DNA of 64,000 nucleotides from Chryseobacterium sp. HSC-36S06 (GTDB lineage: Bacteria > Bacteroidota > Bacteroidia > Flavobacteriales > Weeksellaceae), in the NCBI RefSeq assembly GCF_024171485.1, contig NZ_JALJZX010000001.1, forward strand, positions 992,001 through 1,056,000, read 5' to 3'. The notes beneath the pieces are model-generated. The model was not told where the DNA came from, ran no database searches, and saw only the letters and a program-made list of their open reading frames with translations. Made by a program: the position numbers and the translations under genes. Positions 42,810 through 50,879 of the stretch are shown here, in pieces. Every line of letters starts with the position of its first letter. Positions within the stretch are counted from its first letter, which is position 1.

Positions 42810-43586
42810 ATGAAAATTAAATTCCTGCTTATCGCATCAGCGTTTTTGTCCGTTACGGCTTGCAAAACACCGCTGAATATTGCCAAAGTAAGCCCCGAAA
42901 AAAATATTTCACTTTCCAAGGATTTACCGGAAGACCAGCATTTCAAAAATGTTATTGAGCCCTACAAGGTAGAAGTCGAGGGTAAAATGAATACTAAAAT
43001 TTCGCACACAGCAGTGGATCTTAATAAACAGGGCGACAACAGCAATCTGGGGAATCTTCTGGCAGATTATACGTTCGAAGGCGCGGATGACTGGGCGATA
43101 AAAAACGGGATTCCTGGCGGAGTTGGAGTTGACGGTGCGGTGATTAATGTTGGCGGAATCCGCTCTACGATTGGGGCCGGAGATATTCTTACCAAACATG
43201 TTTACGAAGTAATGCCTTTCGAAAATGAAGTGGTTATCGTGAAAATGAAAGGTTCGGATTTGCAGGGACTTTTTGATTATTATCTGAAGACTCAAAAAAA
43301 CAATCCGGTTTCTCATCTCTACATTGAAACCGAAAACGATCAGGTAATCAAAGGACTTGTCAAAGGAAAAGAAGTTGTTCCTAACCAGGATTATTATATT
43401 GCAACGTCGGATTATTTGGCTTTAGGCGGAGATAATATGGCTTTTTTCGGGAAAGGAGAATTAATTTCTACAGGATTAAGGCTTCGTGATTTGTTTTTAG
43501 AGAAATTTATTTCAAATCCTGAAATCGTTGCGCCGAAAGACATCCGTTTAAATTTTAAAAACAAGAAAAACAAAACCAATGAATAG
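42810..43586 (+). CDS. 5'-Nucleotidase C-terminal-domain lipoprotein
   Basis: A 258-residue lipoprotein (lipobox VTACKT, Cys at 18). The mature part is the 5'-nucleotidase C-terminal domain alone: DNSNLGNLLADY, DGAVINVGGIRSTIGAGDIL and KMKGSDLQGLFDYYL. In UshA-type enzymes this domain binds the nucleoside base and follows the metallophosphatase domain in one chain. Here it is a separate gene and precedes the phosphatase gene; the two overlap by eight bases, so they are translationally coupled. Confidence 0.88.
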   Translation: MKIKFLLIASAFLSVTACKTPLNIAKVSPEKNISLSKDLPEDQHFKNVIEPYKVEVEGKMNTKISHTAVDLNKQGDNSNLGNLLADYTFEGADDWAIKNGIPGGVGVDGAVINVGGIRSTIGAGDILTKHVYEVMPFENEVVIVKMKGSDLQGLFDYYLKTQKNNPVSHLYIETENDQVIKGLVKGKEVVPNQDYYIATSDYLALGGDNMAFFGKGELISTGLRLRDLFLEKFISNPEIVAPKDIRLNFKNKKNKTNE

Positions 43587-44529
43587 AAAGAAATTTCTGA
43601 GCACTATTGGCGGCGGAACATTGGCATTAACGCTTGCTCCGAATTTACTTCTGGCGGAAAATCTGAAATTCCTTGACCAGAACTCCGATTATAAACTTAC
43701 CATTTTACATACCAACGACCAGCACAGCAGAATTGAGCCTTTTGACTCCAGTTACAGCCGTAATCCCAATCAGGGCGGTTTTGCAAGGCGGGCAGCTCTA
43801 ATCCAAAAAATCCGTGAGGAAGAGAAAAATGTACTCTTGCTGGATTCGGGTGATATATTTCAGGGAACTCCGTATTTCAATTTTTTTGGAGGTGAACTGG
43901 AGTTTAAGTTAATGTCGATGATGGGTTATGATGCGTCTACAATGGGAAATCACGACTTCGACAATGGTTTGGAAGGTTTCAAAAAAGTGCAGCCGAATGC
44001 AAAATTTCCTTTCATCTGTTCCAATTACGATTTCAAAAATACGATTCTTGACGGACAGACATTGCCTTACAAAGTGCTTAACAAAAACGGAATAAAAGTC
44101 GGAATCTTCGGTGTTGGGATTGAACTTGCAGGCTTGGTAGGAAAAAAAAGCTATGGCGAAACCGTTTATCTGAATCCGGTAGAAATCGCGCAGCATTACG
44201 CCACATATTTACGGAATGAGAAGAAATGCGATATGGTAATATGCCTTTCGCACATTGGCTATGATTATAGAGATGATCCCAAGAAGATTTCAGACAAAAT
44301 TCTTGCATCACAAACCGATGGGATTGATTTGATTTTGGGCGGACACACGCATACATTTTTACCTGAGCCGCAGACTTTTGTTAATAAATCAGGCCAAAAT
44401 GTAATGGTGAATCAGGTTGGGTGGGCCGGACTACTTCTGGGAAAGATTAATTTTTATTTTGACAAAAATAAGAAGGTGAAAAATATTTCCTGGAATAATC
44501 AAGTTATAGATGACAGCATATTGGTTTAA
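43579..44529 (+). CDS. 5'-Nucleotidase-type metallophosphatase domain protein
   Basis: A 316-residue exported metallophosphatase. The start MNRKKFLSTIGGGTLALTLAPNLLLA is an export signal; the residues RK instead of RR make Tat use possible but unproven. Metal motifs in order: LHTNDQHSR near 44, LDSGDIFQGTP near 91, TMGNHDFDNG near 121, LSHIGYDY near 219 and LGGHTHTF near 255. It should hydrolyse nucleotides when paired with the preceding C-terminal-domain lipoprotein. No C-terminal substrate domain is fused. All metal ligands are intact. Confidence 0.9.
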   Translation: MNRKKFLSTIGGGTLALTLAPNLLLAENLKFLDQNSDYKLTILHTNDQHSRIEPFDSSYSRNPNQGGFARRAALIQKIREEEKNVLLLDSGDIFQGTPYFNFFGGELEFKLMSMMGYDASTMGNHDFDNGLEGFKKVQPNAKFPFICSNYDFKNTILDGQTLPYKVLNKNGIKVGIFGVGIELAGLVGKKSYGETVYLNPVEIAQHYATYLRNEKKCDMVICLSHIGYDYRDDPKKISDKILASQTDGIDLILGGHTHTFLPEPQTFVNKSGQNVMVNQVGWAGLLLGKINFYFDKNKKVKNISWNNQVIDDSILV

Positions 44530-44575
44530 AATAACATGATGCCTTCGGCTATATGCAGCCAAATAAAAACAGAAC

Positions 44576-46822
44576 ATGAATATCCAGATGAAAATTTTTT
44601 TACCCTTTATAATTCTCTTTCTTTCTTTGCAGATCACTGCCCAGGTTATTTCTTCAAGCAAATGGACCGATTTGTTTTCCTATAATAACGTTTTGGCGAT
44701 TCGCGAAGACAACGGAAAATTAATTGCCGCAACCGAAAACGGTATATTTTTCTATACTCCTGCGACTGGTGAACTAAAAAAACTTTCCAAAGCAAACGGT
44801 TTGCACGAAGTGAAAATTTCGGCTTTTGATTATAATCCAGAAACCAAAACCGGTTTGGTAGGATACAGGAATGGTTCTATGGATGTTATTACTCCGGACG
44901 GAATCACCTACGTAGTTGATATTCCTATTGCGACCGGTTATGCCGGCGATAAGAAGATTAATCATATTTCGATTACAGGAAATTTAGCGGTAATTTCAGT
45001 GGGATATGGCGTTTCAATCTTCCGGTTGGACAGAAAGGAGTTTGGCGATTCAGCGTTTTTCACCAGTGGAGGAGCCTATGAATCCGCGCGGGAAGCTGTA
45101 ATTAAAGATAACTCGGTTCATGTAGTGACCGCGACAGGATTAAAGTCTCATGAAATGAATGTGACCTTTCCTATTTATTCAACATGGAATACAGTAGCGG
45201 CCGGCAGTTATAACCAAATCAGCAGCGGCAGTGTGTTAGCTTACGCCAACGCAAATACAGTAAGATATGGTAACGGAACTTCATTTACAGCGATTCCCCG
45301 TAGTTTTACAGATATTCAGGATGTTGTAATTACTTCGGGAAACATTATTGTTGCAGATTATTCTACGGTTTACGTGTATGGTACAGCCGGTAATTTCATT
45401 AAATCTTATGATGCTTCAGAATTGGTTAACAGCGGGACATACATCGACTCTAAAATTTACGCAGGTACGAAAGTTTCGGGAATGAAAAACGAAGCGGGTG
45501 ATTTGCTGAAACCTGACGGTCCTTACAATAACACGTCATATAAAATTGATCTTCGTGACAACCAGATTGTAATTTCTACAGGCGGCCTCGACGCATTTAA
45601 TACGCCAGTTATCAGGGGTTTTGGATATTATCATTTTAATGGAACAAACTGGATATATCCTGAATTATTCAGAAATACTGCTGTCCCTTTTAATGTTTTG
45701 GATGCGGTTATCAATCCGTCTAAGCCAACAGAGATCTTTTTTACTAATTATACGTTTTTAGATGGAAGTAAAGGAATTTACCGAATGGATGATAATCAGT
45801 TGGCCAAAGTTTATGCAAGTTCTGGTGGTGTTTACAACAGAGTAGTAGGCTGCGTGTTCGATGAGAATAATCAGCTTCTTGTTTCGCAATGGAGTGCTAA
45901 AGGAACTTCCGGTGAAATAGGATTTTATCACTATAATCCAACCTCTGACCAATTTGGCTTTGTTTCTTCTGTAACCGCAGGGCTTGTACAGAAGCCTTTT
46001 GCAAAGTCAGGAATAGTTTTTATTCCGGCGCCCTTCTTTTCTTCGGGGGGGCTACTACTGTATGATTACAAAAATACGCCCGCAGCAACAGGGGACGACC
46101 GTTTTAAAATTCTTAGAAAAAATAATAATCTCCCTGCGGACGGAGTAGTGTCTGCCAATATTGATAAAAACGATGATATCTGGATCGGGACCAGGATAGG
46201 CCTCAGAATCATCAGTAATCCATCATCTATTATAAGTGAAGAAAATCCTCAGGCTGAACCCATAATTATTGAAGAAAATGGTCTGGGCGAGGAACTGTTC
46301 CGCGACAGTAATATTTTGCAGATCGAAGTTGATGCTGGAAACCAAAAATGGATATCCGTAGACGATGGTGGAGTATTTTACCTGAGTTCAACAGGGGAAC
46401 AAACGCTCAATCATTTTACAAAAGAAAATTCCCCACTGCCAAGTAACAGTGTGACCGACATAAAGGTTGACAATAAAACCGGAAAAGTGTATTTTGTTAC
46501 CCTTGATGGAGTTATGGTTTATCAGGGTGATGTGTTGAATGTGACTTCAGATTTCGGCGATGTATTGGTTTACCCAAATCCCGTTGTTTACTCGAAATAT
46601 AAAGGTAATGTAAGAATCCGCGGTTTGGCAGAAAAAACCAATATGAGAATTACCGATGCGGCCGGAAATTTGGTCCATCAGGCGGTCTCCCGTGGCGGAT
46701 ATTACGAGTGGAACCTCAATAATAACCGTGGTGTGCGTGTAGCATCGGGAATCTACTTTGTACTGATGACCAATGCTGATGGTACCGATACTGCCACAGC
46801 CAAAATTGCAGTAGTGAATTAA
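44576..46822 (+). CDS. porZ: PorZ-like beta-propeller protein of the type IX secretion system
   Basis: A 748-residue secreted protein: signal peptide to about residue 23 (LQITAQ), then a long WD/propeller-type repeat region (about 25-650), and a C-terminal domain of the type IX sorting kind with the VYPNPV motif near 660 and a final VASGIYFVLMTN strand. In Porphyromonas gingivalis PorZ takes part in attaching A-LPS to cargo at the cell surface. Its usual neighbour in flavobacteria is recO, which follows here with a one-base overlap (TAATG). Start ATG at 44576 or 44588. Confidence 0.85.
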   Translation: MNIQMKIFLPFIILFLSLQITAQVISSSKWTDLFSYNNVLAIREDNGKLIAATENGIFFYTPATGELKKLSKANGLHEVKISAFDYNPETKTGLVGYRNGSMDVITPDGITYVVDIPIATGYAGDKKINHISITGNLAVISVGYGVSIFRLDRKEFGDSAFFTSGGAYESAREAVIKDNSVHVVTATGLKSHEMNVTFPIYSTWNTVAAGSYNQISSGSVLAYANANTVRYGNGTSFTAIPRSFTDIQDVVITSGNIIVADYSTVYVYGTAGNFIKSYDASELVNSGTYIDSKIYAGTKVSGMKNEAGDLLKPDGPYNNTSYKIDLRDNQIVISTGGLDAFNTPVIRGFGYYHFNGTNWIYPELFRNTAVPFNVLDAVINPSKPTEIFFTNYTFLDGSKGIYRMDDNQLAKVYASSGGVYNRVVGCVFDENNQLLVSQWSAKGTSGEIGFYHYNPTSDQFGFVSSVTAGLVQKPFAKSGIVFIPAPFFSSGGLLLYDYKNTPAATGDDRFKILRKNNNLPADGVVSANIDKNDDIWIGTRIGLRIISNPSSIISEENPQAEPIIIEENGLGEELFRDSNILQIEVDAGNQKWISVDDGGVFYLSSTGEQTLNHFTKENSPLPSNSVTDIKVDNKTGKVYFVTLDGVMVYQGDVLNVTSDFGDVLVYPNPVVYSKYKGNVRIRGLAEKTNMRITDAAGNLVHQAVSRGGYYEWNLNNNRGVRVASGIYFVLMTNADGTDTATAKIAVVN

Positions 46823-47511
46823 TGCAGAATCAAACCTGTTTTTTACTTTCTTATGTGAAATACGGTGATCAGGACGCCATTCTTCACTGCTTTTCAGCGG
46901 AGCGTGGTTACCAGAGTTTTTTCGCAAAAGGAATCTATTCATCTAAAAACAAGAAGAAGCCTTATCTTTTCCCGCTGAATTTATTGAATATCACTGTGGC
47001 AAGAGGAGCAGGAAACAAAACTTTACCACCAATAGCTAAACTTGAGCCTGCTGCTGATTTCTATGATTTTACTGATGTGAAAGTGAATTCAATGCTGTTT
47101 TTTACGGCAGATTTTCTTCACCAGATTTTACGGGAAGAACATCAGAATGAAATGGCTTTCAAGGAGATAAATAGGTTCAAAGAACAGGTTGAAGTCAATA
47201 ATCTCATTTCGCACTTGTCTCTGATTTTTCAATTCTTAAAAGTTTCGGGGATTGCGCCGCTTTTACGGGAAGGAAGTTATCTGAATCCTGAATCGGGAAC
47301 CTTTACTCCAGAGATTTCACATCCCTGTTTTACAGCAGAGATTTCATCGTTGTGGAGAATTTTCCTGACAGCGGAAAATCCCTATAAAATCCAGCTTCGC
47401 AGAAACGAAAGAAATACTTTTTTAGACAGCCTCATGATTTACTATCATTTGCATTTTACAGGATTTTATACCCCGAATTCTTTGGGGGTATTACGGCAGA
47501 TTTACGAATAA
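46822..47511 (+). CDS. recO: DNA repair protein RecO
   Basis: A 229-residue RecO, the mediator that loads RecA at gaps with RecR. The N-terminal OB domain begins MQNQTCFLLSYVKYGDQDAILHCFSAERGYQSFFAKG. The C-terminal helical domain has the PLLREGSYLNPESGTF segment, where zinc-binding relatives have cysteines; here they are absent, as in many Bacteroidota. Translationally coupled to PorZ. Confidence 0.93.
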   Translation: MQNQTCFLLSYVKYGDQDAILHCFSAERGYQSFFAKGIYSSKNKKKPYLFPLNLLNITVARGAGNKTLPPIAKLEPAADFYDFTDVKVNSMLFFTADFLHQILREEHQNEMAFKEINRFKEQVEVNNLISHLSLIFQFLKVSGIAPLLREGSYLNPESGTFTPEISHPCFTAEISSLWRIFLTAENPYKIQLRRNERNTFLDSLMIYYHLHFTGFYTPNSLGVLRQIYE

Positions 47512-47523
47512 ACAGGTCATAAA

Positions 47524-47550
47524 AAAAGTTCCCCAAAATGAGGAACTTTT
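47524..47550. terminator. Terminator between recO and the FKBP-like lipoprotein gene
   Basis: Stem AAAAGTTCC (47524-47532) / GGAACTTTT (47542-47550) with A and T runs on either side; genes converge here. Confidence 0.85.
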
Positions 47551-47569
47551 ATTTTATCAGTTCACGAAA

Positions 47570-48292
47570 TTATCTTTCGTTGAGGTAAGGTGTTGATTTA
47601 TAAATCTGGAAATTAAATACAAAACTCCTGTTTCTATAGGCAAGGCCAGTGTAATTAAAATGAGCATCTCGGGCAAAAGCCGCTCGTGAAGGTACAATAA
47701 TTACCCCCTGCAGATTATAATTGCTGTCATCAGGAATATTAAATGCCTGGAATTTCTTAATCGCTTCCTGAAATCCTTCAATTTCGTAATATTTTCTTTC
47801 CTTTGCTGCTGGAACGGTAGCGGCTGTAAGAACAGATTTTTTAACATAAAAATAAGCCGGATCTACCTCTGGGACGCCGCTTCCTGAAATTGTATTTCGG
47901 AATGTTGATGGGGATGCATATGCAACCTTGTTATCTGTATTTGTTGCGATATAAGTTGTAGATCTGCTCATTAATCTCAATAAATCATATTGTCCGATTG
48001 CTGTTCCAGCTGCGGGCTGTGCTCCCGGTCTTACGATATAAATAACGCCCGATGGCAATGTTACAGGGTTAAGATCAGCTAATTTTACATTCACTGTATC
48101 TGTAGCAACAAAATCCTGTATATTTCCTTTTGCATCGAGATAATGGGTCTCCAAAAAGTTCTGTGCAGCCTGGTCGTCATATGTATTCTGAGTCTCTATG
48201 CTTACTTCCTCGATGGTCTCCGGAGTGTCATCTTTTCTGCAGGATACGATGGCAATGGATGCTAAAGCGAGATATAAGAATGTTTTTTTCAT
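47570..48292 (-). CDS. FKBP-like lipoprotein, probably degenerate isomerase
   Basis: A 240-residue lipoprotein (lipobox IVSCRK, Cys near 18). AAQNFLETHYLDAKGNIQDF, KYYEIEGFQEAIKKFQAFNI and LQGVIIVPSRAAFARDAHFN resemble the FKBP-type isomerases (GldI/FjoG-like) of flavobacteria, but the cis-trans isomerase core between them is changed and the catalytic aromatic residues are not clear. It may be a scaffold or chaperone rather than an enzyme. ATG at 48292 is chosen; the longer frame begins MIILK. It is convergent with recO. Confidence 0.65.
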   Translation of the reverse strand: MKKTFLYLALASIAIVSCRKDDTPETIEEVSIETQNTYDDQAAQNFLETHYLDAKGNIQDFVATDTVNVKLADLNPVTLPSGVIYIVRPGAQPAAGTAIGQYDLLRLMSRSTTYIATNTDNKVAYASPSTFRNTISGSGVPEVDPAYFYVKKSVLTAATVPAAKERKYYEIEGFQEAIKKFQAFNIPDDSNYNLQGVIIVPSRAAFARDAHFNYTGLAYRNRSFVFNFQIYKSTPYLNER

Positions 48293-48350
48293 TTTTAATA
48301 TTATCATTAAATTGCTAAAATTTTCAATCCAGCAAAAGTATAAATAAAAT

Positions 48351-48788
48351 ATGAGAATCGATAAATTTTTATGGTGTGTGCGTTTTTACAAAACCCGTAG
48401 CATAGCTGCCGATGAAATCAAGAAAAACAGAGTTTCCGTGGGAAGCAGCGCTGTGAAATCATCAAAAGAAGTGAAGCCCGGAGATTTAATTAAAATCCGG
48501 AAGAACCAAATTGATTATCAGATAAAAATCCTGGAGATTCCCAAGAGCCGGATAGGCCCCAAACTGGTTCCACTCCACATTCAAGACAAAACCGAGCCTG
48601 AGCAGTACGAGATCCTTAAACTTCGCAAACTAACACAGGATTATTACCGTGGAAGAGGAGAGGGTAGGCCGACCAAGAAAGACCGCCGTGATATGGATGA
48701 TTACATCAGTACCGATGCAGGTTCAGAGATGGGAGATGGTGAGTGGGACTTGTTTTTCAGTGACGTTGATGAAACAGCGGAAGATTAA
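48351..48788 (+). CDS. S4-domain RNA-binding protein (Hsp15-like)
   Basis: A 145-residue protein beginning MRIDKFLWCVRFYKTRSIAADEIKKNRVSV, the S4 RNA-binding fold of Hsp15. The C-terminal tail, rich in charged residues (RGRGEGRPTKKDRRDMDDYI), resembles other flavobacterial homologues. Hsp15 rescues stalled 50S subunits that carry nascent chains. Its last four bases overlap the stop of the shikimate kinase gene on the opposite strand. Confidence 0.9.
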   Translation: MRIDKFLWCVRFYKTRSIAADEIKKNRVSVGSSAVKSSKEVKPGDLIKIRKNQIDYQIKILEIPKSRIGPKLVPLHIQDKTEPEQYEILKLRKLTQDYYRGRGEGRPTKKDRRDMDDYISTDAGSEMGDGEWDLFFSDVDETAED

Positions 48789-49294
48789 AACAACGCCGCA
48801 ATTTCACCTGCGATTTGCTCTGGATCTTTGCCGTCGGTATCAACAGTAAATTTCGCCTGAGAATAATAGTGGTTTCTTTCGAACAAATGTTTTGCGATAA
48901 ATTCCGGCAAATCTTCATCCTTCTGAGATGCAATTAATGGCCTCTTGTTTTTTTGCTTTAGCAGCCTTTGAGCGAGTGTGTTTACCGAGGTCCGCAGAAA
49001 TACAGTTTGAGAATGCGCATTGATAAGATCCATATTGTTGTAATATGCAGGCGTGCCGCCACCGAGGCTCAAAATACATGGTTCGGGTGTCATTAAAATC
49101 TCTTCCAGTATTTCCCTTTCCTGCTTTCTAAAGTATATTTCGCCCTTTTTTTCGAAGATTTCGTTAATGGCAGAATTATTTTTAAAAGAAATTTCTTTGT
49201 CGAGGTCAATTAATTTAAACTGCAGTTTTTGGCTCAAAACTTTGGAAATGTGAGATTTACCGCTGCCCATGTATCCGATGAGTGAAATAATCAT
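48785..49294 (-). CDS. aroK: Shikimate kinase
   Basis: A 169-residue kinase of aromatic amino-acid synthesis. P-loop IGYMGSGKS (6-14), DLDKEI near 32 for shikimate, the RKQEREIL segment near 57, LGGGTPAYY near 78 and the lid KNKRPLIA near 115. All are intact. The gene is convergent with the S4 gene and ends with a four-base overlap. Confidence 0.94.
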   Translation of the reverse strand: MIISLIGYMGSGKSHISKVLSQKLQFKLIDLDKEISFKNNSAINEIFEKKGEIYFRKQEREILEEILMTPEPCILSLGGGTPAYYNNMDLINAHSQTVFLRTSVNTLAQRLLKQKNKRPLIASQKDEDLPEFIAKHLFERNHYYSQAKFTVDTDGKDPEQIAGEIAALF

Positions 49295-49326
49295 TTTTGA
49301 ATTTTATACAAATTACTAAAAAAATT

Positions 49327-49355
49327 TTGAGATTTTAAAAAAAGGCCTATCTTTG
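49327..49355 (+). promoter_or_regulatory. Promoter of the tRNA cluster
   Basis: TTG (49327-49329), an 18-base spacer and TATCTTTG (49348-49355). Predicted start near 49360 lies about 60 bases before tRNA-Lys. Confidence 0.7.
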
Positions 49356-49420
49356 CACCACTCAAAAAGGGAAAATAATTACTGATTTCGGTTTTTAATT
49401 ATTCGTTTTAGAGGGTGACC

Positions 49421-49493
49421 GACTCGGTAGCTCAGCTGGTAGAGCAATACACTTTTAATGTATGGGTCCTGGGTTCGAATCCCAGCCGGGTCA
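49421..49493 (+). tRNA. tRNA-Lys (TTT)
   Basis: A 73-nt cloverleaf: acceptor GACTCGG/CCGGGTC with discriminator A, anticodon stem ATACA/TGTAT around the loop CTTTTAA (anticodon TTT), and a T arm with GTTCGAATC. CCA is not encoded. It has an identical twin at 49661. Confidence 0.95.
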
Positions 49494-49505
49494 CTAGCTA
49501 AAAAT

Positions 49506-49530
49506 TCCGTAACTGTTACGGATTTTTTTT
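49506..49530 (+). terminator. Terminator-like hairpin ending exactly at tRNA-Leu
   Basis: Stem TCCGTAA (49506-49512) / TTACGGA (49516-49522) with a CTG loop and a run of eight T (49523-49530). The first base of tRNA-Leu is 49531. It should stop transcription of the first tRNA-Lys. Confidence 0.75.
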
Positions 49531-49613
49531 GCCTGCGTGGTGAAATTGGTAGACACGCCATCTTGAGGGGGTGGTTTCCTAAGGATGTGCTGGTTCGAGT
49601 CCAGTCGCAGGCA
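49531..49613 (+). tRNA. tRNA-Leu (GAG)
   Basis: An 83-nt class II tRNA: acceptor GCCTGCG/CGCAGGC with discriminator A, anticodon stem CCATC/GGTGG around loop TTGAGGG (anticodon GAG), long variable arm, and T arm GGTTCGAGTCC. CCA is not encoded. Confidence 0.93.
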
Positions 49614-49660
49614 CAAGTTAAATTTATTAGAAGGTAAATTTTATTGTTTACATTTTCTAA

Positions 49661-49733
49661 GACTCGGTAGCTCAGCTGGTAGAGCAATACACTTTTAATG
49701 TATGGGTCCTGGGTTCGAATCCCAGCCGGGTCA
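49661..49733 (+). tRNA. tRNA-Lys (TTT), second identical copy
   Basis: Base-for-base identical to 49421-49493, indicating tandem duplication or gene conversion. No promoter box is visible directly before it. It ends just before a TTCG-loop terminator. Confidence 0.95.
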
Positions 49734-49737
49734 CTAT

Positions 49738-49762
49738 TTTACTCTTCGGAGTAAATTTTTTT
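49738..49762 (+). terminator. Terminator of the tRNA cluster
   Basis: Stem TTTACTC (49738-49744) / GAGTAAA (49749-49755) capped by a TTCG tetraloop and followed by seven T. Confidence 0.8.
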
Positions 49763-49788
49763 CATATTAATATTTTGTGATTTGGTGA

Positions 49789-49819
49789 TCAAAAGTCTTC
49801 CCGCAAGGAAGACTTTTGA
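49789..49819. terminator. Long hairpin between the tRNA cluster and panC
   Basis: A 13-bp perfect stem (TCAAAAGTCTTCC at 49789-49801, GGAAGACTTTTGA at 49807-49819) with loop CGCAA. There is no clean T run on either side except GTTTTT on the plus strand, so its direction is uncertain; it may end panC transcription on the minus strand. Confidence 0.5.
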
Positions 49820-49837
49820 CGTTTTTATAGCATGATG

Positions 49838-50686
49838 CTAATCCAGATGCATATTATCAATAAGCCGTACATCGCCAACGTTTACTACGATGAAGGCACG
49901 GTAGTTTCGGTCTTTGTAGAAGAAATCGGTTTCCTTCAGCGTTGCTTCGTCTGCAATTAAAAAATACTCCAAAGTCATCCCCCTCTGATTTTCGAAGATA
50001 TCTTTTACACGCTGGTTAATTTCAGGAACGGTGATCACCCTGAACCACTCATTTGCTTTAACTAAGGTTTCGTAAATCACTTTTGCAGCTTCGCGCTGGG
50101 TAGAATCTAAACGCTGATTTCTGGAACTCATCGCAAGTCCACTGCTTTCCCGGTGAATTGGTACCCCGTGAATTTTTATGGATGAATTGTGTTTTTCTGC
50201 CAATTTCTTAATAATAGCAAGCTGCTGATAATCTTTATCCCCAAAATAAGCATTGTCTGGTTTCACCTGTTGGAAGAGCTCTTCTACCACTGTTCCTACA
50301 CCATCGAAGTGGCCGGGCCGAAACTTACCTTCCATTTCATTTTCCAGACCGTCGAAGTCATAGTTTTTGCTTTTGAGTCCATCGGGATAAATATCATTCA
50401 CTTCCGGAATATAAACTGCATCAACAAATCCGGATTGTTCTAAAGCTTTAATATCATTCTCGATTGTACGCGGGTACTTCTCGAGATCTGCTGCATTGTT
50501 AAATTGAGTCGGATTAACGAATATTGAAGAGATAACAAGGTCGTTCTCTTTTCTGGCCTCGGTATAAAGCGACAGGTGACCCTGATGAAGTGCACCCATG
50601 GTCGGAGCAAATCCAATTTTTTTGCCCATTTCCTTCTGTCTTTCAATATAATCGAGAAGTGTTTTCTTAGTTTTAAAAATTTCCAT
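49838..50686 (-). CDS. panC: Pantothenate synthetase
   Basis: A 282-residue ligase joining pantoate and beta-alanine with ATP. The HIGH-like GALHQGHLSL (near 32-41) and FAPTMGAL precede it; FVNPTQFN, the long FRPGHFDGVGTVV and KDYQQLAIIKKL segments are family-typical; KMSKS-like MSSRNQRL is near 187. All catalytic regions are present. The gene is the only minus-strand gene between the tRNA cluster and the glycogen-synthase-like gene. Confidence 0.96.
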   Translation of the reverse strand: MEIFKTKKTLLDYIERQKEMGKKIGFAPTMGALHQGHLSLYTEARKENDLVISSIFVNPTQFNNAADLEKYPRTIENDIKALEQSGFVDAVYIPEVNDIYPDGLKSKNYDFDGLENEMEGKFRPGHFDGVGTVVEELFQQVKPDNAYFGDKDYQQLAIIKKLAEKHNSSIKIHGVPIHRESSGLAMSSRNQRLDSTQREAAKVIYETLVKANEWFRVITVPEINQRVKDIFENQRGMTLEYFLIADEATLKETDFFYKDRNYRAFIVVNVGDVRLIDNMHLD

Positions 50687-50826
50687 AATGTATTAATGTA
50701 CTTGTAAAAATAGGTATTTCTGATAAAAAATAATACGCTGAGAGAAAAATGTTTGTACTAAAACAAGGCCTTTTCAATTATAATTATTAAAATTTGTTAA
50801 TTAAAAGATATTAGCTTAAAATTTCG

Positions 50827-50834
50827 TAATTTTG
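50827..50834 (+). promoter_or_regulatory. -7 element before the glycogen-synthase-like gene
   Basis: TAATTTTG, an exact box. Predicted transcript start near 50839 gives a leader of about 41 bases to the ATG at 50880, and excludes the frame start at 50832. Confidence 0.55.
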
Positions 50835-50879
50835 CGCGACAGAATATTCTGTTTGATAATTAGAGAAACGATAGATTTT

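Noticed and set aside
43579-43656. Definite Tat signal on the metallophosphatase
   Set aside because: The RK pair replaces the twin arginine; Sec export is at least as likely.
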